Shown: piece after piece, positions 1 to 16,700 of the stretch
Layout of the letters: each line of letters opens with the position of its first letter
How positions within the stretch are numbered: the first letter of the stretch is position 1
NCBI RefSeq assembly: GCF_041146795.1
Contig: NC_135185.1
Span: 8,295,529 to 8,359,528 of the forward strand
Direction of reading: 5' to 3'
From: Maylandia zebra
Taxonomy: Eukaryota; Chordata; Actinopteri; Cichliformes; Cichlidae
Length of the DNA stretch: 64,000 nucleotides
Position numbers and translations under genes: made by a program
Notes under the pieces: generated by a model
What the model saw: the letters and a program-made list of their open reading frames with translations, nothing else
Told to the model about the DNA's origin: nothing
The model's database searches: none

Positions 1-4190
<4,190 letters not shown>

Positions 4191-4378
4191 TCCACCCAAA
4201 GAAGTACCTGTCAATCTGCTGCAAAGACCATTAGCACTTTAGACTGTTACCAGTTAGTTCCAGTGTGAGATGTTATTCCAGCCACCAACCAGTTGCTGGT
4301 AAATCTTGTAAAGTTTGTTAAGTGGTGAAATTCACTTCTAGGTTTTTCTACACATCTGCTATTTTGGTCAGTAGATGA

Positions 4379-4384
4379 AATAAA
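4379..4384 (+). other. Candidate polyadenylation signal of pank2 (proximal)
   Basis: AATAAA about 190 bases after the pank2 stop codon. A second AATAAA lies at 4877-4882. Either or both could end the transcript; the sequence does not decide. Confidence 0.4.
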
Positions 4385-4876
4385 CCGGTTTCCTGCCATG
4401 AAGTTGTACACAGCAAAGCTGACAGTTATTGTATGCAGGACTCTGCAGAAATGAGCCACGTTTAGTCTGAAGCACCTCAAAGAAATTCACCGGGGTTGCC
4501 TGAAACACTTCATTTAAAAAGTACTTTTCAGCAGGCAGTCCTGTCATGTTGACTTTCTTTACCCCTCAGTGGGTATCAGGTTCTTGTCCAAATATTTGCT
4601 ATCATTTTTAACTGTATGTTACCCAAGGTGGGACCAGGTGGATGGAAGAAGTAATGAAAGTATAATTCGTCAGTGTGATGTGGCTTAAATTTTAGAAAAT
4701 GACTATAAAATCACCAACTTAATTTCAGACACAATGTATTTTAAATGCTTTCTCTGGCATTAGAAAAATTGAGCTTTTTTACAGTTTTGAATGGAAACAA
4801 CTGCTGGTTATTCTTAGAAAAAGAAAGTATCAGCTTTACCTTAGGAGTTAGTAACTGCTCTCTAAAACTGTAATGT

Positions 4877-4882
4877 AATAAA
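4877..4882 (+). other. Candidate polyadenylation signal of pank2 (distal)
   Basis: AATAAA about 690 bases after the pank2 stop, giving a 3' UTR of about 0.7 kb if used. Confidence 0.4.
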
Positions 4883-7467
4883 TGATGAATTCATAATGAA
4901 TTGAGTTTAGTGTTTCTGTTATTAACCTGATGGAACTCCCATCCACCTGGTGGCCTTGATAAGCTTTAACACTGCAAAAAATTACAACCATTTACTTTTT
5001 GTTTTTTCTTTTCTGTCTGTTTTATTATGTAACATTTCAATGTCACTGTTGGATTTGAAATGAAAATATTTAACAGAAAAGAAAAATACATTTCAGGCCA
5101 CTATTTTAAGCAGATCTGTTACTGTTATAGATTATATAACATTTCTATATGATTTCTGCCTCAGTGAAGAGTGATATAGCACTCTTAAAATGCTCTTCCC
5201 AGTTGAGATTTCAGTGCTGGTAATCAAAAACGGTGTTGTGTATTAGGATATCTGCACTGCTGGGTGTCAACTGTTCTTGAACCAGTCTATTCCTACAGAG
5301 AAATCAGAGCAATTGATTAGACAAATATTGATGAATGAGCATGTGAAGTACAGGTAATAGTCGTGGCATCATTCACATAAATAAAACGGGCATTTTAAAG
5401 CAGAAACTTGATTGATTCCCAACAACAGAGGTGTTTAAACGCTGTGATCCCAGTTTAGGTTTTTCCTATTCAGTAAGCACTCAAATATTGAGTGAATGTA
5501 CTACTTGCTGTGAAGATCGTTCATTATTAAGGTTATATCAAAGTTGAACTGAGAAAACTGAAACACTGTTAGAATTTCATTATCCGTCCGGTTTTATTGT
5601 TTTCTGTTTAGTAACGAGTCCATCCATCGATTATAGGTCAATAAAATTAATCTAAGCAGTGAAGAGACGACTTGGTAAATAGCTGCAGACACGGTTTTTC
5701 AGGTGTCAGTTATTAGAGATCTATGAGCAAGTTGTAGATACACTAAGCTGATTTTAAATGAAGTGCCTCACATGTTTTTGTACCAAATACAGTACAGTAT
5801 TCAGCCATGCGATTTTTAAAATTAAAACTTGTGTTTTTCAAGCTCTCTCTCCTTTTGCTTATACAAAGAAAACTTTGTACTTTTTTTGTAATAGAATAAT
5901 GTCACGTTTCTTATTGAATTTCCCTAATTAAATACCAACTTGGCAAACTCTTCATGTTTCTAACTACACGTGGACATATCATTTGGGGATATTTAAATGA
6001 CAAGTTGTTCGTTTTTAAAATGTATTTTTACTTGGAGATGGCTGAGTTTGTAGCTAAGCTAAAAGGTTCAACCAGCCACTTCAGAATAATGAAAATCAGG
6101 TTACTTTAAGGAAATTATGTGCTTACAGATTCAGATTAGCTTGGCTACTAAACAGCTACTCTTTAAAATGGCACTTGTTATACTGCAGTATATTATGCTA
6201 TAGTGTGTTGCACAGCTTAAAAACTAATGAGGTTGTGGGTAAATTTCATGCTTGGCCATAGCCAGGTTTTTGCTTTCTACTGTTCATGCTAAGCTAACAA
6301 TAAGCTACATCTAGTTGCTCTATAAGCTAGTTGGTCTTCTAGCTGTTTCTGGGACTTTGCATAAGTTGCGTTTGTGGGACGTTTTGTTTTTCTATTACTT
6401 AACCTGACAAGTGCCAAATAGTGGGATACAATAAGTGTAGAAAATTTTAAAGAGTCACTGGCGTGGCACTAAGGAACAACTTCGCCTCAGGTAAGTGAAT
6501 GCATGTTTTATAGAGCTGGGCAGATCGATCAAAAATATTGATAGAATCAATACCAGTGATGTTATTGGTATGGGATTGCTAATAAAAATGCACCTCAAAC
6601 AAGCACTTTGAAAAATGTCTGAACATTTGTTGTCTTGACTGTCATGGCTATTTTTTGTATATCTTATAGCACATTTAACCAACTTTCCAGGTCTCCAAAG
6701 ATGCCAGGTTCAAAATACATGAAAAGCTGAAAGCTGTGTAAAAAATAAAAAGAATCACAGTGATAAATTTGTGGTCATTAAAATGTGTCCAAAATGTGTG
6801 AATTTATGCTGATTCATCATATAAATCATGACTTACTAATCTCTACTACATACGCTGTTTTTAAAGGTTAAAACTATCGGTGGGGATCGAGACCAAAATT
6901 TCCAACGGAACAAATTCCAGTATTTTAGTGATTTACCACTGAAAATATTTAATACATAATTTATTTTGTTTATTTATTTATTTTTGTCTTGGCTGGTTTA
7001 AACCTACCAAAACGCACCCGCCTCCTTTAACTTGACAGAAATGTCTGTCTCATCTTGGTTGATATAAAATCTTAAAGTGTATCTTTATTCCATTTGGCAC
7101 AGACAGTCTATGCAGTTTGGTCAGTTTCTTTTCAAGATATAATCGGAGGAGGATTTAATGTACCAAGTACTACTTGGCCAGCACTACTGGTAACATCAAG
7201 TGGATTGCAAAAACCATTAGCAGAGGCATTACAGCTGGAACTGTCGATGTGGTCGCACATTTTTAACCCCGGTTGTAAATCTGCAGCTGACACGTTGTGC
7301 GCTTTAACAGACACGTAGGCTCTGAGTGAAATTGGCGAAGTGATTTTTTTTTCTTTTCTTTTTTTTTGAAGTTACGAAAGGCAAGACAGTCTGTTACAGA
7401 ACCATCCATGAAAGAGTCTGTGTCTTTCCAGGGGGAAAAAAAAATCCAGCCCCCTTCAGTCCCGTAC

Positions 7468-7495
7468 CCTCCTCCTCCTCCTCCTCCTCCTCCTC
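7468..7495 (+). repeat. (TCC)n microsatellite
   Basis: About nine uninterrupted CCT/TCC units, read as poly-proline in one frame and poly-glycine on the other strand. The open frames over it are artefacts of the repeat. Confidence 0.9.
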
Positions 7496-8047
7496 GGGTG
7501 AGGGCAGCTGCCAATTTACGGACAACAACGTTTGAAGAAGGTGGACCACTGCCCTACAAATGAAACCTGTGTCTGATGGAGGGGGCGATTTAGCACAAGA
7601 ACTGGGATTTTATGCTTCCTCTGACTTTGGGTTCAGTTAATAAACTTCAGGACACATCTCCCTCTCTCCAATAGACCCGCTGTAACCTTTCCGCCGTGGC
7701 ATTATAAGGTAAGACTACTTCATGATTAGTCAGATTATTTGATGCAATTTTTTACACAAGTCATAGTCTGGATTTAAAACAAAAACTATACTGTATTATT
7801 TGAAAGCCGTGAAGCTGCCTTACCGTCTGCGCCGTAGGTATGGTCTCCCAGTACGCAGAGTGGTAAAACAGGCTGTTTCTCTGAGCAGTTTTTTGGGATG
7901 CAGAATCAAACATGTGAGGAATGTTGCGACAGGAAAGACAAACAGTGACTTCGGAAAAATCCGTCTGTCCATTCACAAGAAACTTCCTGCGTGGTGTGAG
8001 GTGCTGATGTGGATCTGGATTTGAAGAACCATTTACTGAGATTTAAA

Positions 8048-8069
8048 AATAATAATAATAATAATAATA
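8048..8069 (+). repeat. (AAT)n microsatellite
   Basis: About seven AAT units in intergenic DNA. Confidence 0.9.
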
Positions 8070-9269
8070 CTGTAAATCCTTTTTATATTAAGATATTGAT
8101 AAATTGATTTGTGCTCAGATGCTTTTAACAGCCAGTTAATCATCCAGATTAAATAGTCCAACTCCTTGCTTAGCACTTAGATGAACCAGAATGCCAACAT
8201 ACTTAAACTGCACTGTGTCAAAATGTCCAGGAAATGTTTAGCCACCACAGATTTCCATGTTGTGCTGCTTTATTGAAACGGGCTTATGGGTCAGTTTTGT
8301 CCTCCATCCATCCAACTCCTTGTGGCTCATCTGGACTATTCTTAGTATAAAGTTTCACAAAGTACCCCAAAAGTCAATAGCATGTTGCAAAAAGGCAGGG
8401 AAATCTTTTTTTTAGCCCATAGAGCTCAAAATGCTAGTTTATTTTCAGTCTGTGAAAGTACAGCACAGTACAGATTTCTGCAAGTATTTAGAGATTAAGA
8501 ATGAGATATGTGTGGCTTTTGGTGGGAATGTGGGCATGATGTTGTGCAGGGTAAGACTTTATAATGGCCAAGAGTGTTGTGTATGTGGGTGAGTCAGAGC
8601 TGTGCTGATTTGGTGAACTGCTGCCCGGTTGATTTGAGCCTTTCACAAGACATGATCCATGAGCACATTGGTATGGAGAGTGGCTGCTTTGATGATAGAA
8701 ATAGAAACATTAGGATGAGAAAATGGGTGATTGGATCAGAAACATCAGATTCAGACTTTGTATCGAGGTTCTTTTTTAACAAAGGCTACAGAAACCAGAA
8801 AATAACTAGTTATTGTTTGTACTCCACTAGTTCTTCAGGCTTTCTGGAGGTCTTCCACCCAGCTCAATGGATGAATCTATTTTGTGTCTATACATGACAG
8901 ACAGTTTACCAAATAACTGGTTTTAAATGGTATCTTTAGATATTTTCTTGCTGTTGCAAAAACACATAATTTGTTTATTTCTCAAAGATAACACAGTTTG
9001 GCTGGCATAAAATAGTATCTTTGCACAGTCTGGGTACTTCCCAAATAGCTGTTGGCTGAAAACGTGGCATGGTGTGCAGTGTGTTCTTTAAAAAATTGAG
9101 GAAAGTGGAGGACAAACGCAAAAGTGGCCTAAAATAAAGCTATCTAGAGTAGATGACCAGTAGCTACGTTTTGCATCCTTAATCAATAACAGAAAAGGTT
9201 AAGGTATACCAAATTATACGAAAACTACACTGAAAATCAGAGACAAATCAGTAATATGAAGTCAGGAAT

Positions 9270-9950
9270 CCAAGTTGGAAATGTTTGGTTCAAACCACTG
9301 TCAACATGTACAGAGGTGATCAGGAAAGAAGTACAACAGTGTTTTACAGCCATCTGTAAAACACAGTGGAGGCTCTGTCATGGTTTGGGGCTGGAATTCA
9401 GCCAGTGGAGTTGGAGGTCTCATCGAAACTGATGGAATTATAAACAGAAAAGCATCATCAGATCTGATCTTCCATGTGGTAAAATCTGGAAAGCATCTGA
9501 TTGGCAACTGCTTAATTTATCTCCATGACAATGATCCCAAAGACACTGTCAACCCACTAAAACATACCTGAATAGAAAAAGATTGGCTTCCCCCGAGTGC
9601 AGACCTCAGCGTTACTGAAGCAGTGTGGGATCATCTTTGACAGGGAACACAACAAAAGGCAGCCAACATCCAAAGTGCTTTGAATGGCCTTTGAGAAGCC
9701 CGGAGAACTATTCCTGGAGACTACTTAAGGAAAGCCTGTCTAAGAGAGTTCAGGCTAAGTTGTAGACAGACAAATATTGCTTTTCAGGCTTGTTATAATT
9801 GTACAAAGTCTTTGTTTGCCTTATATATTATGTTTGTATTTATCTTTACACAGCTTTTAATAAGTCCCAGCACCTAGTTCTCATTTTCCTTCAAAGACAT
9901 AAAGAAATTAAGGGTGGCCTAATACCTTTGCATGGTTCTGTATCCTTGCT
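9270..9950 (+). mobile_element. Decayed Tc1/mariner element
   Basis: Around 9350-9420 the plus strand reads as a Tc1 transposase core (KHSGGSVMVWG followed by GLIETDG), then a broken DNDPKDT segment and a degraded C-terminus with stops and frameshifts. The stretch to about 9950 (AATTAAGGGTGGCCTAATAC) resembles a Tc1 terminal repeat. No intact reading frame remains, so it is a non-coding fossil. Boundaries are approximate. Confidence 0.75.
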
Positions 9951-12280
9951 TCCATATGGGGATGATTCTATGTCACGTAACCTGGAGGTCATTATTTTTG
10001 TTGGGTGTCATGTCTGTCAATTATGATAACTCTATACTGACCAAAGTACTGCCTGACATCTGAAAACATGGTGATTTTTGCAATAGTAAAGGCAAAGACA
10101 CACAGCGGGTTGTAAATGGTTTAAACTACTGACAAAAGTTAGCACATTTGAAATGGTGATAATAATAGGTCTTTACACACAAAAATTATGTGTATGTCTA
10201 AAAACAGGAAGCTGTCTGTAAACTCTGATGGATGTTTACAACAGAGTTAAAATGTTAGTGTTGGTCTGCCACATATTTTAGCAAAACTTACCTTGTTTAC
10301 AACCTTTACTCTATAATAATCTGCAAAAGAAACCCCAAAAAAACGGGGAACAAAATACAATGAAGCAAATCATTTAAAAAGTAGTTCAAAAATGTATCCT
10401 ATGTTGAAACTATGTGAAACTGTGTGATGCTAACTAAAGAAACTAACACGCTAACAATGAAGTTGATTAGAATCAGGCCAGTAAAATGGTTGGGGAGAGG
10501 GGGGGAAGCATTCCAGAGATCCTGAGTTCTCCAAAGTCATAGTCAGGATGGGAAAATGGTTCAAAAATATTTCTTAGCTTGAAATTACAGAGAATTTAGG
10601 GCTTCCTGTATACAACTGACATGGGCAAAAGATTCTCAGCTCTCATGTCTGCTCTATGATAAGAAAATGAAAATCTGTAAATAGTTGATACCACATCCTC
10701 TGGTGCTGAAGAGCATCTGGCTTGTTAGCACCTCATATTTCAAAAGCCAGCATCCATGAACCTTTAACAGTTCATTACCTCACAAGGCGTGAATAACTTG
10801 TGCATCTGTGAAGACATCATTAATGCTAAAGGAAATATAATATAAACAAATACTTCCACCTAAATAGCATCCATTCCAAGGAAGGCCATGCTCAACCTAT
10901 ATGCACATATTATAACAGCATCATTCTGCAGTAAAGGAGACAATTATGTAGTCCAAGTTTGTCACCCACTAAAAATATTTAATGAAAATATGCAAAGAGT
11001 CAGTAACTCTTCTGGCTTTGATGTGTCTCATCAAACTCATTCATTGTAGCCAAACTCATGAATCAAACTCGTTCAGTCCTTCTTAGTTTCCAGCTTCCAT
11101 CTGCTCAGCACACACATCCTTACAAGCCTCACTGGGTCTCACAGACCATAGTCAAGAAGCGAAACAACTTTCAAGTTGTGTGTCTGACAGAATAAGAAGA
11201 CAAATTCTAAAACAACAAATGTCTGCAAGGAAGTGTGTAAACGTCAGTTTATTATTCTGTAAGGGAAACATTTGCAGCTATATGCTCTGCTAACTACCCG
11301 AATGTAAGGAAACAGTGTTTTCATTTGATTTTCTTCTTAAAAAATATTTTTGAGAACGATTCAAGACACAGAACACACAAATAAGCAGCTTCAGACGTGC
11401 TGGCTATGCCGTTAAAAGCCTCTTCTGACCAACTGTGAATGTGTGTGTCCTTCCATTCGGCGTGAAATTGGACTCAGACGATGTACTCAGCCTTAGATCA
11501 TGTTTTGGAAAGGTTAACTTAAGTTTGTGGTTTCTGTACAAACACACCACACTGCTGCATTTGTGTCTCTGGAGGGACAGACGTCCACTCGCTGAAAGCT
11601 CAAAAGGAGCGTGGCTGTCAGGTTATCAATAGCAGGCCTATGCCGAAAAGAGCAGAATGAGGTTTTCTGAGAAAAATCAGACTTTTGGTATTTCATAGAA
11701 AAAAACATTTATTAATAATTTATGAATTATTAACCCAGAGTACTGTCTGTTCGGCATTGTGAAACATTAGCACGCACAAATTGAAAAAGGTTGAACAGAA
11801 AGCTACAAGGACACTTTAATTAATTTAATAGATATAAACATTCATGTGGCCTTTAAATTCAGCCAGATCATGGGGTCATTAAAGCCTGTGCTTTTTAAAA
11901 GATCTCCTCCCACCCCCACACACATCAGAATCAAGTATTAACCAGCTGGTTTGAATCAGACTGCTGGAGCAACTCTACACTCTTAACATCAATCCTTCCA
12001 TGTGTTGAGCATATTTGAGGCGCTTTTTTCAGCAGCAGTTGCAGCTATTTAGAAAATACACTGAGGGCGAGCAGTTTGTGTGTTGTGCGCGATGTGCTGA
12101 AAATACTGTTGCAGTTACTGATTTCCTAATTTTTTTGCATGTTTGTCAAACTTGCGCGTTTCAGCTCATCAAACAAATTTAATGTTAGACAGAAATAACC
12201 TGAGTAAATACAGAATATAGTTGTGAAAATCAGGATTTCATTTATTTTAAAGTTATTTAAAAGTTATATATATGACCTAT
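9950..12280. other. Intergenic stretch, nothing recognised
   Basis: AT-rich DNA between two fossil Tc1 elements. No domain-like frame, RNA gene or clear repeat unit could be supported. Confidence 0.4.
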
Positions 12281-13445
12281 GTGGCCCTATGCAAAAGGGG
12301 TAAATGACCATTAACCATAATAGCTCGTTGTGTCACTTTTTCCAGCAAGAAGTGCAATCATGCATTTCTTATATCTAGTCACGATCTTTTAAGTTGCTAT
12401 GGGGGAATATTTGGTTTTCGAGCATGAACGGCCCGTGTAAGGTCACACAAGCTAGAATCTCAATCTGGTTTAATCTGGACTTTTCCAAAACCTTCATTTT
12501 GTTTTGTTTTTTGAGCCAATCAGAGGTGGACTTGCTGGTATCAAGTGTGCTTGAGCTTCAGGGCAGGAAGTCATTGCCAAAAATTCTCCTTCATTATTTT
12601 CTGTTTGACAGTAGAATTCATTGTCCCATCAATTACAGCAAGTCCACGTCCTGAAGCAACAGAGCAGCAAAGCAGCCCCAGACCATCACACTACCACCAC
12701 CATGTTTGGCTGTTTTTATGAAATACTGCGTTCGTTTTATGTCAGATGTAGCAGGACTCAAACCTTCCAAAATGATCAACTTCTTTTTCATCAGTCCACA
12801 GAATACCTCCCCAAAAGTCTTTGAGATCATCAAGATGTTTTTTGGGGAAATGTGAGACGAGCCTTTGTGTTCTTTTTGGTCAGCAGTGGTTTTTGTATTG
12901 GACGCCATTTTCGCCCAGTTTCTTTCATATTGTTGAACCATGAGCACTGATCTTAACGGAGTAAAGGCCTGCAGTTCTTTAGATGTCGTTCTGGGTTCTT
13001 TTGTGAACTTCTCCTGAAAGAGTCGTTGATGTGCTTTTGGAGTAAAGTTGTAAGGCCAGCCACTCCTGGGGAGGTTCACCACTTTTCCAAGTTTTCTCAA
13101 TTTGTAAATAAGGACTCTCACTGTGGTTTCTCAAAGGATTTGAAATTGTTTTGTAACCCTTTCCACTGATTAACAGATGTCAATGACTCGGTTTCTCAGC
13201 TGTTTCTTCAGTTCGTGGCATAATGTTTTGCTTTTTTTGAGATCTTTTAAGCTACATCACTTTGTCAGACAAGTTCTTTTCAGGGAGTTTTGGATTCATC
13301 AGGTCTGGTAAAGAGACCAGTGTGAGGATAGTGGTTACTCTCAGTTAAATCATGATTTAAAAAGGGGTGAAAATGTGAGAAATATGGAAAAAGAACTAAG
13401 AAATCCTGGAGAGGGTTAGTACTTTTTCATTACACTGCATTGGGG
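12281..13445 (-). mobile_element. Decayed Tc1/mariner element, minus strand
   Basis: The minus-strand frame at 12633-13121 (162 codons) carries Tc1 transposase remnants: the paired-like DNA-binding part (GRPYNFTPKAHQRLF-like), then KHGGGSVMVWGCFA near its end. The first catalytic Asp region is corrupted and the frame ends before the DDE C-terminal half. Flanking plus-strand text at 12281-12600 and 13140-13445 matches the layout of Tc1 ends but is degraded. It is a transposase pseudogene, about 0.4 kb upstream of the first coding exon of loxl3. Element ends are approximate. Confidence 0.8.
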
Positions 13446-13775
13446 CACCCAGAGACTCTTCAAGGAATCAGGGTTAAAATTCTGGGGTCACCTTTTTATA
13501 CCAGTCAATGAAACCATATTAGAGTGGGAGCTGATCTAACTAAGAAAGAGGGGTCGACTTTTTCAAAAAAATACTAGAAAGAGTTAAATCTCTGTCTGAA
13601 TTGACGTAAAGGAATATTTGGTAATTACAGCACAAACAGACTTTTTTCCCAGTGAAAAACGAGTTGTAGAAATCAGTACAACTCTGATATCTGTGTTGTG
13701 TTTTCTCTCTGTGTTTTCTTAAATGTGAAGTATATAATAACTTTCTTGCACCTTCCTTTATATGCAGCTGAAATA

Positions 13776-16700
13776 ATGGATAAATCAAGATGCAAGCAGC
13801 AGTTAGCGTTCAGCCTCCTGCTTGGGTTGTGGTTGCCTCACTGTTTAACTCAAACTACACCGTCAAACACCGCCACGTCAAAGCCCACAACGACACCGAC
13901 ACCATCCCCATCCCCCCGGCCCGAAAGACTAAAGGTCAGACTGTCTGGATATCCTCGAAAACACAACGAGGGCCGGATAGAGCTGTTCTACAAGGGAGAG
14001 TGGGGAACCATCTGTGATGACGACTTCACGATAGCTAACGCCCACGTACTTTGCCACCATCTGGGCTTCGTCTCAGCCACAGGATGGACCCACAGTGCTA
14101 AATATGGCAAAGGCCAAGGTAAGGGTGGCTTCAGCCATGAGTGTGTCTAATTTCAGCATTCAGTTAAATATACAGTGTGATCATCCATTTGTGTTTTACA
14201 TGATGTAACACACATAAGGGTGTTCAGAAAAGTAGTTGTTTCCAACAACATTATGTGCCAACATAAAATCTAGTTTGTCTAGACTCCCCAGTGTGTAATG
14301 TGTTGAAAATGATTGAGTAGAATCGTTTTTATTACCATTTGCACGGCTTCCCAACTTTTTTTGAATTGGGGCTGTATTTTTGTTCACCTCAGTATACTAC
14401 CTAAATTGTAGTAACTGTGAAACGCCTTTACTTTTTAGGAAGTGCATTAGGACAATTTTTTGTGGTCCTACACAATAAAAAAACAGTATGTTTCCAGATG
14501 TTTATGAATAAATATTTGTAAAATAATAACATTCCCATCACCTCTAGCTGTACTTAGGTTTTTGGAACTAATTAAGTTGCCATGCTAACATTCCATGAAC
14601 ATGTTAGCATTGCCTTTGTGTGTAAGTAACGACGTCAATGTTAGCATTTAGATCGACCTTAGAAAGCCGCCGTGTCTAGCCTTAAAAAGTCTTGTAGAGT
14701 CTTGTAGTGATTTTAATAAAACTATAACCACCGAAATCGTAAGTGCAGCTGCAAACGTTTTTTCCTAGCCACCAGTGTTGCAAACAAGTGCTACTTCCAG
14801 GTTGGGGTTTATTGCTTTCTCCCTCCTGGGAGTGTGGTGGAGTTTCCCTAACAGTCTGTCGCCTGCGTAGGAAAAATCTGGCTGGACAACGTGCAGTGTC
14901 ACGGAGGTGAGAAGAGCATCGAATTCTGCAAGTCCCGTGGCTGGGGCAACAGCGACTGCACTCACGATGAAGATGCCGGAGTTGTCTGCAAAGATGAGAG
15001 GATACCCGGCTTCGTGGACTCGAATGTTATTGATGTAAGTTGCCGAAACATATTTAAGAGAGATTAAGTTAGAGCCGATTAAGAAGCCGTCACTTGTTTA
15101 TAAACAATCCTTTTTCTTCACAGTTTATAGACTTGATATATAAGGACTACACACATGGAAGAAATCTAACGCCTCTGTGCAGCTCCACCTGTGGCTAGTG
15201 CACATGGTGCTGATTAGCTCTTTTTCTATAACGTGTCTAACCTGCTGAAAGCAAAAGCTTCTCCAAGTGTAAACTCCTGAGGTAAAATTGTAATAAACTT
15301 AGCAGCTACAGTCAGTTATAGCCGGGCAAAACACTTGTTTTGTTGTTGATCCAGTAAATTCCTGGCTATGATGCTTTCGTAGGCTTGAAGGTAAAGTAGT
15401 TTAATTTGACCATTCATCTAGGTCTCTGTAGTTTTGTAGTTTTAAAAGTGTTTTGTACCAATTGCCAGTGAAACTCATGTGCATTTTGAAAAAATGGATG
15501 TCACCAGTTCATTTATGAGTTTCTGTACTTGAGGCAGGACTTCTGCGTCTAACACCTCGGCTTACGTTATGCAGAATACATGAATGTCAAGCTCAAAGTT
15601 AAACCATGCCCTCATTTAATAAATAAAGATGTGCAACTCAGAGCCTCTCAGGACACACACATAGGTGGGTTGCTGGCTGAGATTTTTTTCCAGTCGGTCT
15701 CTGTCTTTGATGTTGTTTGCATAACTGAATGGTCCCAGGTGAACAAGGTTATTCTGGTGACTCGTCTTCACAGACTGAATGAGCAGATGACACAGGAAGA
15801 TTGCATTAAATACAAAAAGCTTCATAGGAATAAGTGAGTGGATTTTCAGATACATGACCATCTTCCCTCTTTTTCTTTGTTGCTGTGAGTGAGGGTTGCT
15901 TAAATGTGGCATCCAGACTTTAATCTACGACCAGAGCCAGATTTTTCTTTTCCAAATAAACAGCAGCGGAAGTGAGTCAGTGCATCGCTGGCAATCGGAG
16001 TCACGTTTACCACTCGTGAGCTGTTAGTGAGAGCACGAGACCTGAAAAATACTGTCCGGTACAGACGTGAGTCAGTGTGTAGTCTGGTCCTCTCATGCAG
16101 GACAAGTTTCATAAATAGTTTAGCTTTCATCCATATAATTTAGCTCCAAGAGCAACTTGTGATCCTGTATAAATAAATATATTTGTTATTTATTCCTGTT
16201 CTGCAAGGCACAAGTTGATGAGAACAAAGTCGAGGAGGTGCGACTCAGGCCAGTGGTTGGCGTGGCCAAAAAGAAGCTGCCCATCACGGAAGGTGTGGTA
16301 GAGGTGAAATACAAAGATGGCTGGGCACAGATCTGCGATGTAGGCTGGACAGCCAAAAACACCCGCGTGGTCTGTGGCATGCTGGGGTTCCCTCATGAGA
16401 GGAAGGTCAACAAAAACTTCTACAGGTAAGTGAATTGCATCAGGTTATGAGGCTGTTTGTGTATATCGTTTCAGCAAGAGAGACCCCACACTACTTTAAA
16501 AGGGAAAGCATGTTTGTGTTTTTCTTTTGGTTGCTTTTGGAACCTTTATTTAGCAAGAAAGTGAAACTCTGGAGACAAAGGGTGTCTTTTGAGAGAGAGA
16601 GTCTTAGGCCAAGATAGGCCATTTTAAACTAGCATGTTTTTTAATAGTGGGAGAAACCCAAGATCCTGAGAAAAACCAGCGAAAACACAAGCAAATCCCC

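Larger units (their letters stand above)
4900..9180. other. Intergenic stretch, no gene recognised
   Basis: AT-rich DNA after pank2. Short open frames here have no recognisable domains and no convincing splice context. It holds a (TCC)n tract at about 7468-7495 and an (AAT)n tract at about 8048-8069. A 5' untranslated exon of loxl3 could lie here or further downstream, but none can be identified by reading. Confidence 0.5.

Noticed and set aside
13698..13775. Earlier Met for loxl3 at 13698
   Set aside because: That stretch lies before an acceptor (TATATGCAG) at 13765; the Met at 13776 starts a proper signal peptide.
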